64,000 nt of DNA from Actinoplanes sp. NBC_00393 (GCF_036053395.1 NZ_CP107942.1:10716001-10780000); one strand, 5' to 3'; shown: positions 8,764 to 17,611, numbered from the stretch's first letter. A program made the numbers and translations. The notes: generated from the sequence alone by a model not told the origin.

Positions 8764-10773
8764 ATGCAGCAAGCCGAACCCCAGCCGCGCCGGTTCGCGG
8801 CGCCGGTGTTGTCCGCCCTGGTGCCGGTAGCCCTGGGCGCCGTGGCGGTGGCCGTCACCGTCGCTCTGATGCCCGGCATCACCGCCGACAGCGGATGGGC
8901 GATCCTGGCGGCCGCGGTCCTGATCGGACTGTTCGGGGCCGTGGTACGCCCGTTGCTGGTGATTGTGCTGTCGGCGCTCGGCTGGACCGGGGTGGTGCTG
9001 GGCTGGCTGATCGTCCAGTCGCTGCTCGTCTACGCCGCGTTGTCGCTGGTCCCGGGCATCCACGTGCACGACTTCTGGACCGCGTTCTGGGCGTCCTGGC
9101 TGGGCGCCACGCTGATGAGCATCGGGCACTGGGCGGTCACCGCCGGGCAGCCGGGCGCGGTCACCCAGCATCTGCTCCGGGTCAACCGGCACTTCCGGCG
9201 CAGCGTGCCGACCAGCGAGGTGCCGGGCTTCGTGATGATCCAGATCGACGGGCTGTCCGCGCCGCTGGCCCGGTGGGCGGTCGAGGCCGGCAACCTGCCG
9301 ACCCTGGGCCGGTGGCTGCGCACCGGCAGCCACACGCTCGCCGAGTGGCACGCGCAACTGCCGGCCACGACGCCGGCCAGCCAGGCGGGGCTGCTGCACG
9401 GCGCGAGCGCGCAGGTTCCGGCATTCCGGTGGTACGAGAAGACGGCCGGCCGCCTCGTCGTGACGAACCATCCCCGGGACAGCGCCCTGGTCGAGTCCCG
9501 CTGCACGACCGGTCGCGGCCTGCTCGCCGACGGCGGGGTCAGCGTCAGCAACGTCTTCTCCGGTGACGCCGCCACCTCGCTGCTCACCATGAGCACGGTC
9601 CAGGCGAAACGGCGTCCCGGCCCGGCCCGCTACCTCAGCGCGTACCTGATGGACCCGTTCGGCCTGACCCGCTCGCTGGTGCTGACCATCGGCGAAATGA
9701 TCAAGGAGCTGTACCAGGCGCGCCGGCAGAAGCTGCGTCACGTGCAGCCGCGGATGCGCCGGCACGGCTCGTACGTGCTGCTGCGCGGCGCCACCAACGT
9801 GCTGATGCGGCACCTGAACCTGGCGATCGTCGCCGAGCAGATGATGCGCGGCGCGCCGTCGGTCTTCTGCGACTTCGTCGACTACGACGAGATCGCGCAC
9901 CACGCCGGCCCGGCCCGGCCTGAGTCGCTCGCCTCCCTGGAGGGCATCGACGGGGTGCTGGCCACGTTGGAGGAGGTGGCCGCGTCGGCGCCCCGGCCGT
10001 ACCACTTCGTGGTGCTCTCCGACCACGGGCAGAGCCAGGGCGCCACCTTCGAGCAGCGTTACGGTCTGCGCCTGGACGACCTGGTGGAACGGCTCACCGA
10101 CACCGACCAGGTGGTGGTCACCGAGGAGAACGAGCAGGAGGGCCGGGCCCGGGCGTTGCGGGCCGGGCTCACGCGTACCCCGAAGGCGCCGCAGGCGGAA
10201 GCGCAACCGGCGGCGAAGCCGGCGCCGGAGCGCCCGGAGATAGTCATCGCCGCCTCCGGGAACCTCGCCCTGGTGTATTTCACCCGGCTGCCCGGCCGGG
10301 TCCTCCTCGAAGAAATCGAGGAGCGGCACCCGAAGCTGCTGACCGGACTGGTGGAACACCCCGGGGTCGGGTGGGTGATGGTGCGGTCCCGCTCCGAGGG
10401 GCCGGTGGTGATCGGCCGGTCCGGCCGGCGCCGGCTCGACGACGACAAGGTGGAGGGCCTGGATCCGCTGCTCGGCTTCGGCCCGCTCGCCGCCGACGAC
10501 CTGCGCCGGCACGACGGCCTCGCGAACACCGGCGACCTGGTGATCAACAGCCTGTGGGATCCGGTCACCCAGGAGGTCGCCGCGTTCGAGGAGCTGATCG
10601 GGTGCCACGGCGGGCTGGGCGGCTGGCAGAACCGGCCGGTGCTGATCCACCCGCGGACCCTGTCCGCGCCGGGCCAGCTGGTCGGCGCCGATGCCGTGCA
10701 CCATCTGCTCTGCGACTGGATGGAGCAGGTCGGCTGCCGGACCGCGAAACGGGACCTCATCCTTCCGGGGTGA
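8764..10773 (+). CDS. Phage-holin-like membrane domain fused to an alkaline-phosphatase-superfamily phosphodiesterase
   Basis: A 669-aa two-part protein. The first 130 or so residues are four hydrophobic segments of the phage-holin-4 type. The rest has the metal and nucleophile motifs of type I phosphodiesterases/nucleotide pyrophosphatases: MIQIDGLS (metal Asp), TTPASQAGLLHG (Thr nucleophile region), FVDYDEIAHHAG (Asp/His ligands) and VVLSDHGQSQG (Asp-His). The enzyme part therefore looks catalytically complete and would be anchored by the holin-like domain; its side of the membrane cannot be told. Substrate could be a nucleotide, phospholipid or sugar phosphate. ATG 8764 is chosen because the membrane domain starts soon after and the operator at 8713-8729 lies just upstream. 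Its last codons contain the next operator. Confidence 0.85.
   Translation: MQQAEPQPRRFAAPVLSALVPVALGAVAVAVTVALMPGITADSGWAILAAAVLIGLFGAVVRPLLVIVLSALGWTGVVLGWLIVQSLLVYAALSLVPGIHVHDFWTAFWASWLGATLMSIGHWAVTAGQPGAVTQHLLRVNRHFRRSVPTSEVPGFVMIQIDGLSAPLARWAVEAGNLPTLGRWLRTGSHTLAEWHAQLPATTPASQAGLLHGASAQVPAFRWYEKTAGRLVVTNHPRDSALVESRCTTGRGLLADGGVSVSNVFSGDAATSLLTMSTVQAKRRPGPARYLSAYLMDPFGLTRSLVLTIGEMIKELYQARRQKLRHVQPRMRRHGSYVLLRGATNVLMRHLNLAIVAEQMMRGAPSVFCDFVDYDEIAHHAGPARPESLASLEGIDGVLATLEEVAASAPRPYHFVVLSDHGQSQGATFEQRYGLRLDDLVERLTDTDQVVVTEENEQEGRARALRAGLTRTPKAPQAEAQPAAKPAPERPEIVIAASGNLALVYFTRLPGRVLLEEIEERHPKLLTGLVEHPGVGWVMVRSRSEGPVVIGRSGRRRLDDDKVEGLDPLLGFGPLAADDLRRHDGLANTGDLVINSLWDPVTQEVAAFEELIGCHGGLGGWQNRPVLIHPRTLSAPGQLVGADAVHHLLCDWMEQVGCRTAKRDLILPG
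10757..10773. promoter_or_regulatory. Stress-block operator TCATCC-N5-GGGTGA
   Basis: TCATCC TTCCG GGGTGA overlaps the last codons and stop of the phosphodiesterase gene and lies 63 bp before the ATG of the amidotransferase gene at 10837, in the expected promoter zone of that three-gene operon. Confidence 0.6.
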
Positions 10774-10836
10774 ACCAGGCCGCAGGTGCAACGGCGGACG
10801 ATGACGTTCACCGTCCCTCGGGGAGAGGACATCGCC

Positions 10837-11673
10837 ATGTGCCGCTGGCTGGCATATTCGGGTACGCCGATCCGGCTCGAAGAACTGCTGTACAAACCCC
10901 GCTACTCGCTGATCGACCAGAGCATGCACTCCCGCTACGGGGTGGAGACCACCAACGGCGACGGCTTCGGGGTCGGCTGGTACCCGGTCGACGGCCCGGC
11001 CGCACCCGCCCTGTTCCGCGGCGTCGGGCCGGCCTGGAGCGATGCGAACCTGCGGGAGATCGCCCGGTCGACGGTCTCGCCGCTGTTCCTGGCGCACATC
11101 CGGGCCAGCACCGGCACCCCGGTCCAGCAGACCAACTCCCACCCGTTCCGGTACGAGAACTGGCTGTGGCTGCACAACGGGGCGATCCGCGACTTCCACC
11201 GGCTCAAGCGGGACCTGATCCTGGCCGTCGATCCGGAGCTGTATCCGTACCTGGCCGGGTCCACCGACTCCGAGGTGATGTTCTACCTGGCGCTGACCTT
11301 CGGGCTGCGCGACCGGCCGGTGGCCGCGGTGGAACGGATGGCCGGGCTGGTTGAGTCGGTGGGCCGGGCGTACGGCGTGCCGCAGCCGTTGCAGATGACC
11401 GTGGCCACCACCGACGGCGACCGGACCTGGTGCTTCCGCTACTCCAGCGAGGGACACAGCCGTTCGCTGTACTACAGCACCGACATCACCGCGCTGCACA
11501 CGCTGTACCCGGAGAACGAGCGGCTGCGCAAGCTCTCCGACGAGACCCGGCTGGTCGTCTCCGAGCCGCTCGCCGATCTGGAGGGCGCCTGGCAGCCGGT
11601 GCCGGAGTCCAGTTACGGCGTGATCCAGAAGGGCGACGACGAGCTGGGACGCTTCGAACCCGCCGTGCCGTGA
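10837..11673 (+). CDS. Class II glutamine amidotransferase domain protein
   Basis: A 278-aa Ntn-type glutamine amidotransferase. Starting at ATG 10837 puts the catalytic Cys at position 2 (MCRWLAYSG), as required after Met removal, and GGGGAGAGGAC at 10820-10830 is the ribosome-binding site. [20 protein letters not shown] and QTNSHPF are the glutamine-site motifs, and LWLHNGAI is also diagnostic. There is no synthase domain, so it resembles the YafJ/EgtC group that hydrolyses gamma-glutamyl bonds or supplies ammonia to a partner. It is the first gene of an operon with the deiminase-like and metallophosphoesterase genes (gaps of 1 bp), so all three probably act on one guanidino or amide substrate; that is inference. 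Confidence 0.9.
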   Translation: MCRWLAYSGTPIRLEELLYKPRYSLIDQSMHSRYGVETTNGDGFGVGWYPVDGPAAPALFRGVGPAWSDANLREIARSTVSPLFLAHIRASTGTPVQQTNSHPFRYENWLWLHNGAIRDFHRLKRDLILAVDPELYPYLAGSTDSEVMFYLALTFGLRDRPVAAVERMAGLVESVGRAYGVPQPLQMTVATTDGDRTWCFRYSSEGHSRSLYYSTDITALHTLYPENERLRKLSDETRLVVSEPLADLEGAWQPVPESSYGVIQKGDDELGRFEPAVP

Positions 11674-11674
11674 G

Positions 11675-12862
11675 ATGGGCTTCCACGTCGACTCCGAGGT
11701 CGGGCGGCTGCGTCAGGTGGTACTGCACCGGCCCGGCGCCGAGCTGACCGGCCTGACCCCGGGAAACGTCCGGGACGGGCTCTTCGACGACACCCCGTGG
11801 GCCCGCCGGGCGCGGGAGGAGCACGACGCGTTCGCCGAGGTGCTGCGCGTACGCGGGGTCAAGGTGCACTACTTCGACCGGCTGCTCGCCGACGTGCTGG
11901 ACATCCCGCGGGCCCGGTCCTGGATCCTGGACCGGGTCGTCACCGGCGACACCGTCGGGCCGGCGCTGGCCGGCCCGCTGCGCCGGCTCACCGAACAGGC
12001 CGAGAGCGAGTCGCTGGCCGGATACCTGATCGGCGGGGTGCGCCGCAGCGACCTGTCCGGCTTCACCGTCCACAGCCTGCGCTGGGAACTGCTCGGCGCC
12101 GACGACTTCGTGCTCGCGCCGCTGCCCGGCCACCTGTTCCCGCGGGACAGCTCGGCCTGGATCCACAGCGGGGTCAGCATCAACCCGATGGCCCGGCCGG
12201 CCCGGCTGCGGGAGTCGGTGCACTGCGCGGCGATCTACCGGTTCCATCCGATGTTCATGCTCGCCGACCTCACCGTCTGGTACGGCGGCGAGGATCAGCC
12301 CCACCAGCCGGCCACCCTGGACGGCGGTGACGTGCACGTGCTGGGCGGCGGCACGGTGCTGATCGGCCTGGGGAAGCGGTCCACCCCGATGGGCCTGGAG
12401 AACCTGGCCCGCAGCCTGTTCACGGCCGGCGTGGCGAATACCGTGATCGCCGTCGAGTTGCCGCGGTCCCGGGCCACGATGAACCTGGACACCGTGCTGA
12501 CGATGATCGACCGGGAGACCTTCGTGGTGCATCCTGAGCTGCGCCAGCCGCTGCGGTCGTGGACCGTGCGGCCCGCCGCCGGCCCGGACGAGCTGCGGGT
12601 GACCCGCAACGACGACCTGTTCGCCACCCTCGCCGGGACCGCCGACACCGACCCCGACAAGATCCAGGCCCTGGAGACCGATGCCGCCAGCCTGCTCACC
12701 GTCGAACCCGGCGTGCTCATCGGGTACGAACGCAACGTCACCACCAACACGTACCTGCGCGGACAGGGCTTCGAGGTGATCACCGTCGCCGGGAGCGAGC
12801 TCGGCCGCCGGCGTGGCGGGCCGCGCTGCCTGGCCTGCCCGATCGAACGCGACGCCGGCTGA
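11675..12862 (+). CDS. Arginine deiminase-like protein with altered active site
   Basis: A 395-aa guanidino-group-modifying protein of the arginine deiminase fold (arginine to citrulline plus ammonia in the classical enzyme). Seen: the N-terminal [24 protein letters not shown] with Asp158, RFHP, and the C-terminal [13 protein letters not shown] with nucleophile Cys385. Two normally conserved positions differ: the usual EGGD is DGGD (Asp216), and the usual catalytic His of MHLDT is Asn270 in MNLDT, while Asp272 is kept. There is no arcB, arcC or arcD nearby, unlike a fermentative ADI operon. It may act on another guanidine or be non-catalytic. The start lies 1 bp after the upstream stop, so translation is coupled; an operator at 10757 heads the operon. 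Confidence 0.85.
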   Translation: MGFHVDSEVGRLRQVVLHRPGAELTGLTPGNVRDGLFDDTPWARRAREEHDAFAEVLRVRGVKVHYFDRLLADVLDIPRARSWILDRVVTGDTVGPALAGPLRRLTEQAESESLAGYLIGGVRRSDLSGFTVHSLRWELLGADDFVLAPLPGHLFPRDSSAWIHSGVSINPMARPARLRESVHCAAIYRFHPMFMLADLTVWYGGEDQPHQPATLDGGDVHVLGGGTVLIGLGKRSTPMGLENLARSLFTAGVANTVIAVELPRSRATMNLDTVLTMIDRETFVVHPELRQPLRSWTVRPAAGPDELRVTRNDDLFATLAGTADTDPDKIQALETDAASLLTVEPGVLIGYERNVTTNTYLRGQGFEVITVAGSELGRRRGGPRCLACPIERDAG

Positions 12863-12863
12863 G

Positions 12864-13616
12864 ATGGCGGTCCTCGTCGCGCACGTGTCCGACCTGCACC
12901 TGGGCGCACACCACGAGGACGCGGTGGACGGCCTCGTGGTGGACGTCGCGGCCGCCCGCCCGGACCTGACCGTGGTCACCGGGGACAGCACGATGCGGGC
13001 CCGCACAGCCGAGTTCGAGCAGGTCCGGGAGCTGCTCGACCGGTTGCCCGGGCCGGTGCTCGCGGTCACCGGCAACCACGACCTGCCGCTGTTCAGCACG
13101 CAGCGGGTGCTCGACCCGTACGCCCGCTATCAAAGCTGGATCGATGCCGACCTGGACCCGGTCGTCCGCGTCCCCGGCCTCACCGCCCTCGGTCTTCAGT
13201 CGATGCCGCGCTGGCGGTGGAAGAACGGCCTGGTCACCGCCGGGCAGGCCACCTCGGTGGCCGATGTCCTGGGCGGCGCGCCGGAGGGCGACGTCCGGCT
13301 GCTCGCCCTGCACCACCCGCCGCTGGCCACCGGAACCGCCCGGATCGTCGGCCGGCGCCGGCTGCTCGGCGCGGTCCGCGCCGCCCGGGTCGACCTGGTG
13401 CTCGCCGGGCACACCCACGTGCCGGACGTGCGGATCGCGCAGCAGTCCCGGCCGGTCTTCGTGGTCGCCGGCACCGCCACCAGCCGCCGGGTCCGCGGCA
13501 CCCAGCGCTCGTGGAGCCTGATCAGCGTGGACCGGGGCGAGGTCGTCGTCCGGGAGCGCTACTTCGGCCCGTCCGGCTGGCACACCGGGCGGGTGGTGAC
13601 CTTTCCCCCCGGCTAG
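12864..13616 (+). CDS. Metallophosphoesterase (calcineurin-like)
   Basis: A 250-aa cytoplasmic calcineurin-like phosphoesterase. All metal-binding blocks are present in order: HVSDLHLG (D-x-H), VVTGDSTMRA (GD), TGNHDLPL (GNHD), ALHHPPL (H) and LAGHTHVP (GHxH). These bind two metal ions and hydrolyse phosphomonoesters or diesters; cyclic nucleotide phosphodiesterases and UDP-diacylglucosamine hydrolases are relatives. ATG 12864 is one base after the deiminase-like stop, so it is the third gene of the operon. Its stop shares the CTAG palindrome with the stop of the convergent gene at 13613. Substrate unknown. Confidence 0.88.
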   Translation: MAVLVAHVSDLHLGAHHEDAVDGLVVDVAAARPDLTVVTGDSTMRARTAEFEQVRELLDRLPGPVLAVTGNHDLPLFSTQRVLDPYARYQSWIDADLDPVVRVPGLTALGLQSMPRWRWKNGLVTAGQATSVADVLGGAPEGDVRLLALHHPPLATGTARIVGRRRLLGAVRAARVDLVLAGHTHVPDVRIAQQSRPVFVVAGTATSRRVRGTQRSWSLISVDRGEVVVRERYFGPSGWHTGRVVTFPPG

Positions 13617-14119
13617 TGCAGGAAGGTCTTCAGGCCGATCAGGGCGGCGCCGAACGCGCCGGCCACCAGGGTGGAGACGATCTGCTCGCCGCGTGAGAGC
13701 CGGCCGCCCGCGCCCATCCGCCAGCCGGCCACGCAGAGCAGCACGGTGGTGCAGATCAGCGAGGCCAGCTCCGCACTGAGCAGCCGCGCGCCGGTGAGCC
13801 GGACCAGAAGCAGGACCAGCAGAGGCAGGGCGGTCGCGGTGACCAGCTCCCAGCCGTGGGTCAGATGGTGGCGTACGGTCTGCCAGGTCGGCCGGTGCCC
13901 CGAGTGGATCCGCTCGGCGACGATCCGGGCGTACCGTTCCGCCGCCCAGTACACGGTGAGCGTGACCAGCACCCCGACCACCACCGCCACCGCCGTCTTC
14001 GCATGCGCGGCGACCACCACCGCACCGCCCACGATCAGCCCGTAGATGCCGGACGCGGTGGCCTCCTCACTGTCGTGGGTCAGCCGGACGCGGATGGAAC
14101 CGGACATGAGGTCTCCCAT
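13613..14119 (-). CDS. Small integral membrane protein, unknown function
   Basis: A 168-aa protein with about four hydrophobic helices. The first includes YGLIVGGAVVVAAHAKTAVA, followed by a His-rich cytoplasmic-looking loop (IHSGHRPTWQTVRHHLTHGW) and two or more further helices. I do not recognise a named family; similar proteins occur in actinobacterial stress clusters. Two in-frame ATGs, 14119 and 14107, each follow a copy of GGGAGACCT, an unusual duplicated translation start. An operator palindrome lies 46 bp upstream at 14165-14181, shared with the divergent Rv1733c-like gene. The 3' end overlaps the metallophosphoesterase stop by 4 bp. Confidence 0.7.
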   Translation of the reverse strand: MGDLMSGSIRVRLTHDSEEATASGIYGLIVGGAVVVAAHAKTAVAVVVGVLVTLTVYWAAERYARIVAERIHSGHRPTWQTVRHHLTHGWELVTATALPLLVLLLVRLTGARLLSAELASLICTTVLLCVAGWRMGAGGRLSRGEQIVSTLVAGAFGAALIGLKTFLH

Positions 14120-14164
14120 CGGCAGGTCTCCCGTCGAGGGTCGCCGAGCGGGTCCGCGGACTCC

Positions 14165-14181
14165 TCATCCGGCCGGGGTGA
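14165..14181. promoter_or_regulatory. Stress-block operator TCATCC-N5-GGGTGA
   Basis: TCATCC GGCCG GGGTGA lies between the divergent genes starting at 14119 (46 bp) and 14238 (57 bp). It is among the best matches to the repeated 17-bp palindrome of this block. Confidence 0.6.
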
Positions 14182-14237
14182 ACCACGCGCGGGCCCGGAC
14201 GCCGATGCTCGTCATGGAACGGCAGGGGGGACGAAAG

Positions 14238-14798
14238 ATGGGCAACGTGCTGCGCCGCCGCTCGGACCGGGTCGAGCGCGCGATGATCGCGACGCTGCTC
14301 GTCCTCTTCCTGGCCGGCGCGCCGCTGCTCGCCTGGTGGGCGGGCCGGACGAGCTATCAGGCCGACATCCGTGGCCTGGAGTGGGAACGCACCCACATCT
14401 TCCAGGTCGAGGCGGTACTGGTCAGCGAGCCGGAGATGCTGGGCGGCAGCGACTCCCGGACGGTCGCCCCGCGCGCGGCCCGGGCCACCTGGCCGGCGCC
14501 GGACGGCACGCCGCGCCACGGCATCGTGCAGGTCGCCGAGGACGCCCGGCTCGGCGACCGGGTCCCGGTCTGGGTCGACGACCGGGGCGTGCTGCGCGTA
14601 CCGCCGCTGGAACGCCACCCGGTCGGGCAGGCCGTGGTGGTGGCCGGCGCGGTGCTGCTCTGCATGGCCGCCGCGCTGGTCGGGATCTGCGCCGTCGGCC
14701 GTGCCCTGCTCGACCGGCACCGGGCCCGGGCCTGGCAGCGGGAATGGCGCGAGGTCGGCCCGCAGTGGAGCCGTTCATCCGGTGCGAGTGACGCCTAG
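14238..14798 (+). CDS. Rv1733c-like two-TM membrane protein
   Basis: A 186-aa protein with two membrane helices, MIATLLVLFLAGAPLLAWWA near the N-terminus and AVVVAGAVLLCMAAALVGI near the C-terminus. They enclose an extracytoplasmic domain of about 90 residues ending in basic, Arg-rich cytoplasmic tails. The layout matches the actinobacterial Rv1733c family, whose mycobacterial namesake belongs to the DosR dormancy regulon; molecular function is unknown. ATG 14238 follows a purine-rich GGGGGGACGAAAG. An operator palindrome lies 57 bp upstream, and the 3' end contains another one for the next gene. No DosR-type box was seen here. Confidence 0.75.
   Translation: MGNVLRRRSDRVERAMIATLLVLFLAGAPLLAWWAGRTSYQADIRGLEWERTHIFQVEAVLVSEPEMLGGSDSRTVAPRAARATWPAPDGTPRHGIVQVAEDARLGDRVPVWVDDRGVLRVPPLERHPVGQAVVVAGAVLLCMAAALVGICAVGRALLDRHRARAWQREWREVGPQWSRSSGASDA
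14775..14791. promoter_or_regulatory. Stress-block operator TCATCC-N5-GAGTGA
   Basis: TCATCC GGTGC GAGTGA sits in the last codons of the Rv1733c-like gene, 34 bp before the ATG of the MFS gene at 14826, so it may control that gene separately. One half-site has a mismatch. Confidence 0.5.
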
Positions 14799-14825
14799 CG
14801 GAGGCGTGCGGCGAAGGCTGAGCGG

Positions 14826-16262
14826 ATGACGGAGAGAACCCGGTTCCCGGCCGATCTGCGACAGGCGCTGATCGCCTTCGCGCTGGCCCAGTTCATCTGC
14901 AGCTTCGCCGGCTCCAACATGAACGTGATGATCAGCGACATCAGCGACGACCTGGACACCACGGTGCAGGGCGTGCAGCTCGCGATCACCCTCTTCCTCC
15001 TGGTGATGGCCGCGCTGATGATCCCCGGCGGCAAGCTGACCGACCTGCTCGGCCGCAAGTGGTGCCTGATCGCGGGCCTGGCCATGTTCGGCTCCGGCGC
15101 GCTGCTCAGCGCGCTCGCGCCGGCCCTGTGGGTCATGGTGATCGGCTACTCGATCATGGAGGGGATCGGCACGGCGCTGCTCATCCCACCCGTCTACATC
15201 CTCACCACGCTGCTGTTCCGCGACATCGGCTCGCGGGCGAAGGCGTTCGGCGCGATCAGCGCGATGGGCGGCATCGGCGCCGTGGCCGGCCCGCTGATCG
15301 GTGGCCTGGTCGCCTCCGCCATCCACTGGCGGGCCGCCTTCGTCCTGCAGGCCCTGATCTGCGCGGTGATCGTGCTGCTCGCCCGTAGGGCGGTCCGCGA
15401 CCCACTGCCGGCCGACCGCAGCATGCCGTTCGACGTGCTCGGCGCGGTGCTCTCCGCCACCGGACTGATCCTGATCGTGCTGGGCATCCTGGTCAGCGAC
15501 AACAACGTCTGGGCGATGCTCGGCCTGGTCCTGGCCGGCGCGCTGATGCTGGTCTGGTTCTTCGCCACGGTCCGGGCCAAGGAACGCACCGGCCGGGAGC
15601 CGCTGCTCTCCACCGTGCTGTTCCGCAACCGCACCTCCAACCTCGGGCTGGTCACCCAGAACATGCAGTGGCTGATGGTGATGGGCAGCTCGTTCGTGAT
15701 CTCCACCTACCTGCAGGTGGTGCAGGGCTACAACGCGATCGAGACCGGCGGGGTGTTCACCGCCACCACGGTCGGCGTGCTGCTCTCGTCACTGGCGGCG
15801 GGACGGATGGCCCGGCGGCGGCCGCAGCGCACGCTGATCATCGGCGGGTTCCTGGTCACCATCGCCGGCATCGCCCTGCTGCTCCTGCTCGGCGGCACCG
15901 AGGCCGGCGTCTGGACGATGCTGCCCGGCCTGTTCGTCATCGGCCTCGGCCTGGGCGGGATGCTCACCCCGTCGGTGAACGTGGTGCAGTCCAGCTTCGG
16001 CGAGGACCTGCAGGGCGAGATCTCCGGCCTGTCCCGCAGCATCTCCAACCTGGGCTCGTCGCTCGGCGCGGCGCTGACCGGCACGATCCTGGTCGCCCAG
16101 GTGGACAGTTCGGCGCCGGGGCGGGCGTACGTCTGGGCCATGATCGCGGTGGCCGGCGCCGGCGTGATCGGCCTGGTGGCCGCCGCCTACCTGCCGCGCG
16201 GCGGCTTCACCCCGGCGTCCGACGCGCAGCCCGCGCCGGCCGGCGGGTCCCGCAGCACGTAG
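14826..16262 (+). CDS. MFS drug/proton antiporter (DHA2-type)
   Basis: A 478-aa polytopic transporter of the major facilitator superfamily, apparently 14 membrane segments. The loop after TM2 reads GGKLTDLLGRKWC, the MFS motif A, and GAISAMGGIGAVAGPLIGG is the antiporter motif C typical of drug/proton exporters. The closest general type is EmrB/QacA (DHA2), exporting hydrophobic or cationic compounds in exchange for protons. The start ATG is weakly supported by GGCTGAGCGG upstream. Its 3' end overlaps the convergent YihY gene by 76 bp. An operator palindrome lies 34 bp upstream. Substrate unknown. Confidence 0.88.
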   Translation: MTERTRFPADLRQALIAFALAQFICSFAGSNMNVMISDISDDLDTTVQGVQLAITLFLLVMAALMIPGGKLTDLLGRKWCLIAGLAMFGSGALLSALAPALWVMVIGYSIMEGIGTALLIPPVYILTTLLFRDIGSRAKAFGAISAMGGIGAVAGPLIGGLVASAIHWRAAFVLQALICAVIVLLARRAVRDPLPADRSMPFDVLGAVLSATGLILIVLGILVSDNNVWAMLGLVLAGALMLVWFFATVRAKERTGREPLLSTVLFRNRTSNLGLVTQNMQWLMVMGSSFVISTYLQVVQGYNAIETGGVFTATTVGVLLSSLAAGRMARRRPQRTLIIGGFLVTIAGIALLLLLGGTEAGVWTMLPGLFVIGLGLGGMLTPSVNVVQSSFGEDLQGEISGLSRSISNLGSSLGAALTGTILVAQVDSSAPGRAYVWAMIAVAGAGVIGLVAAAYLPRGGFTPASDAQPAPAGGSRST

Positions 16263-17179
16263 TCGATCGCCGCGGCCGGCAACCGCTCCTGCTCCCGGGC
16301 CAGCAGCAGCATGGCCCGGGCATCGGCCGCGGTCGGCCGGCCCGGGTCGAGCGCGCGCGGCCACAACCGCCCGTGCCGTACCGCGGCGATCTCGCCGGCC
16401 AGCACCAGCACGTTGCTGAGCAGGTAGAACAGCGTGAAGAAGCCGGCCACGGTGGCGAAGGCGCCGTAGACCGGGCCGGCCCGGCGCACCATCTCCGGCA
16501 TCACCGTGGCGCCCAGGTTCAGCACCAGGACCACCGCGACCGCGCCGGGCAACGCGGCCGGCCAGAGCGAGGCGAGCGGCGCCGGGCGGGCGAGCAGCAG
16601 CCGGGCGACGGACACCAGCACCACGAACGCCACCCCGCACGAGCCCAGCACGGCGCCGGCGCGGGAGAAGGCGGGCAGCATCGGCAGCGCCGATACGGCG
16701 ACGGTGAGCACGCCGATCGCGACGGTTCCGGCCAGGATGATCCCCAGGCCGCCGAGCACCCGCAGATAGCGGGCGAGCACGCCGTAGCGCCGCACGAACG
16801 GCACGGCCGCCAAGTGATTGACCGTCTCGTACGCCGAGACGACCACCCCGGTCCCCGAGAAGACCAGCCCCACCACGCCGACGACCAGCGCGGTCGTCGA
16901 CGAGGAGAACACCGCCATCGAACCCGAGATGTCCTCCTGCAACCCGGCCGGGACGATCGCCGCGACCAGCTCCTGCCGCAGCTCCGGCCGGCGCGACAGC
17001 ACCTCGGAGACGATCGCGACACCGAGCAGCAGGGTCGGGAAGAGACTGATGAACCCGTAGTAGGTGATCAGCGCGGCCTCGCGGTACCCGCAGTCGTCCA
17101 GGTACTTGCAGATCACCGCGTAGCAGAAGCCCAGCGCGGGACGCCGTCGTTGCAGGTCGTCCAGGCGCCGGACGATCAC
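16187..17179 (-). CDS. YihY/BrkB family membrane protein (second copy)
   Basis: A 330-aa integral membrane protein with about six helices. The family signature YREAALITYYGFISLFPTLL is at residues 32-51, and a helix with GPVYGAFATVAGFFTLFYLL comes near the end. It is only distantly similar to the first YihY protein at 7785. Its ATG overlaps the stop of the DUF7144 gene (ATGA), so it is last in the operon 18022-16187: lipoprotein, DUF7144, YihY. It overlaps the MFS gene tail to tail by 76 bp. Function of the family is unproven; no nuclease motif is evident. Confidence 0.85.
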   Translation of the reverse strand: MIVRRLDDLQRRRPALGFCYAVICKYLDDCGYREAALITYYGFISLFPTLLLGVAIVSEVLSRRPELRQELVAAIVPAGLQEDISGSMAVFSSSTTALVVGVVGLVFSGTGVVVSAYETVNHLAAVPFVRRYGVLARYLRVLGGLGIILAGTVAIGVLTVAVSALPMLPAFSRAGAVLGSCGVAFVVLVSVARLLLARPAPLASLWPAALPGAVAVVLVLNLGATVMPEMVRRAGPVYGAFATVAGFFTLFYLLSNVLVLAGEIAAVRHGRLWPRALDPGRPTAADARAMLLLAREQERLPAAAIDYVLRDPPAGAGCASDAGVKPPRGR

Positions 17180-17589
17180 GACCCGTACGCGTCGGCCAGC
17201 TCGCGGCCGTGCGCGGCGACCGAGTAGACGACGACGGTGGCCAGCGCGATCGCCAGCACCGACCAGACCGGATGGACGTGGTGGAACGCGAAGTTCACCA
17301 GGGCCGCCACACAGCCGATCACGATCGCCAGCACCCGCGCCCAGGTCAGGCCGCGGACCAGGCCGACACCGGTGACCACGGCGACCGCGCCGAGCACCAG
17401 GTGCAGCCAGGCCAGGGCGGTCAGCGACACCGGCAGCAGCTGGTCGGCCCGGGTGCCGGCCAGAACCTCCGGGCTGATCAGCGCGATCAGGCCGAGGCAG
17501 AAGTGCAGGGTGCCGAGCAGCACCAGGATGATGCCGCCGAACAGCACCCAGGCGATCCAGCCGGTGGCCCGGCTCTCCTCCACTTGCAT
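17176..17589 (-). CDS. DUF7144-like four-helix membrane protein
   Basis: A 137-aa protein with four closely spaced hydrophobic helices and short loops. The start TGWIAWVLFGGIILVLLGTL and the third helix ALAWLHLVLGAVAVVTGVGL match the small DUF7144 membrane family common in actinomycetes. Function unknown. It lies between the lipoprotein (22-bp gap) and the YihY gene (4-bp overlap) and is probably transcribed with them from the operator-bearing promoter at 18058. ATG 17589 is preceded by a weak GAGGAGATC. Confidence 0.75.
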   Translation of the reverse strand: MQVEESRATGWIAWVLFGGIILVLLGTLHFCLGLIALISPEVLAGTRADQLLPVSLTALAWLHLVLGAVAVVTGVGLVRGLTWARVLAIVIGCVAALVNFAFHHVHPVWSVLAIALATVVVYSVAAHGRELADAYGS

Positions 17590-17611
17590 CGCCGATCTCC
17601 TCTCGGCCGGG

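Noticed and set aside
8713..11499. Long minus-strand open frame of over 900 codons opposite the phosphodiesterase and amidotransferase genes
   Set aside because: It is a shadow in GC-rich DNA: no domain pattern, and low-complexity Arg/Pro/Gly/Gln-rich composition opposite well-supported genes.
11675..12862. Classical arginine fermentation (arcABC) locus
   Set aside because: No ornithine carbamoyltransferase, carbamate kinase or arginine/ornithine antiporter is nearby and two active-site residues differ.
14119..14238. DosR-type box for the Rv1733c-like gene
   Set aside because: No GGGAC-N-GTCCC-like sequence was found; only the 17-bp palindrome is there.
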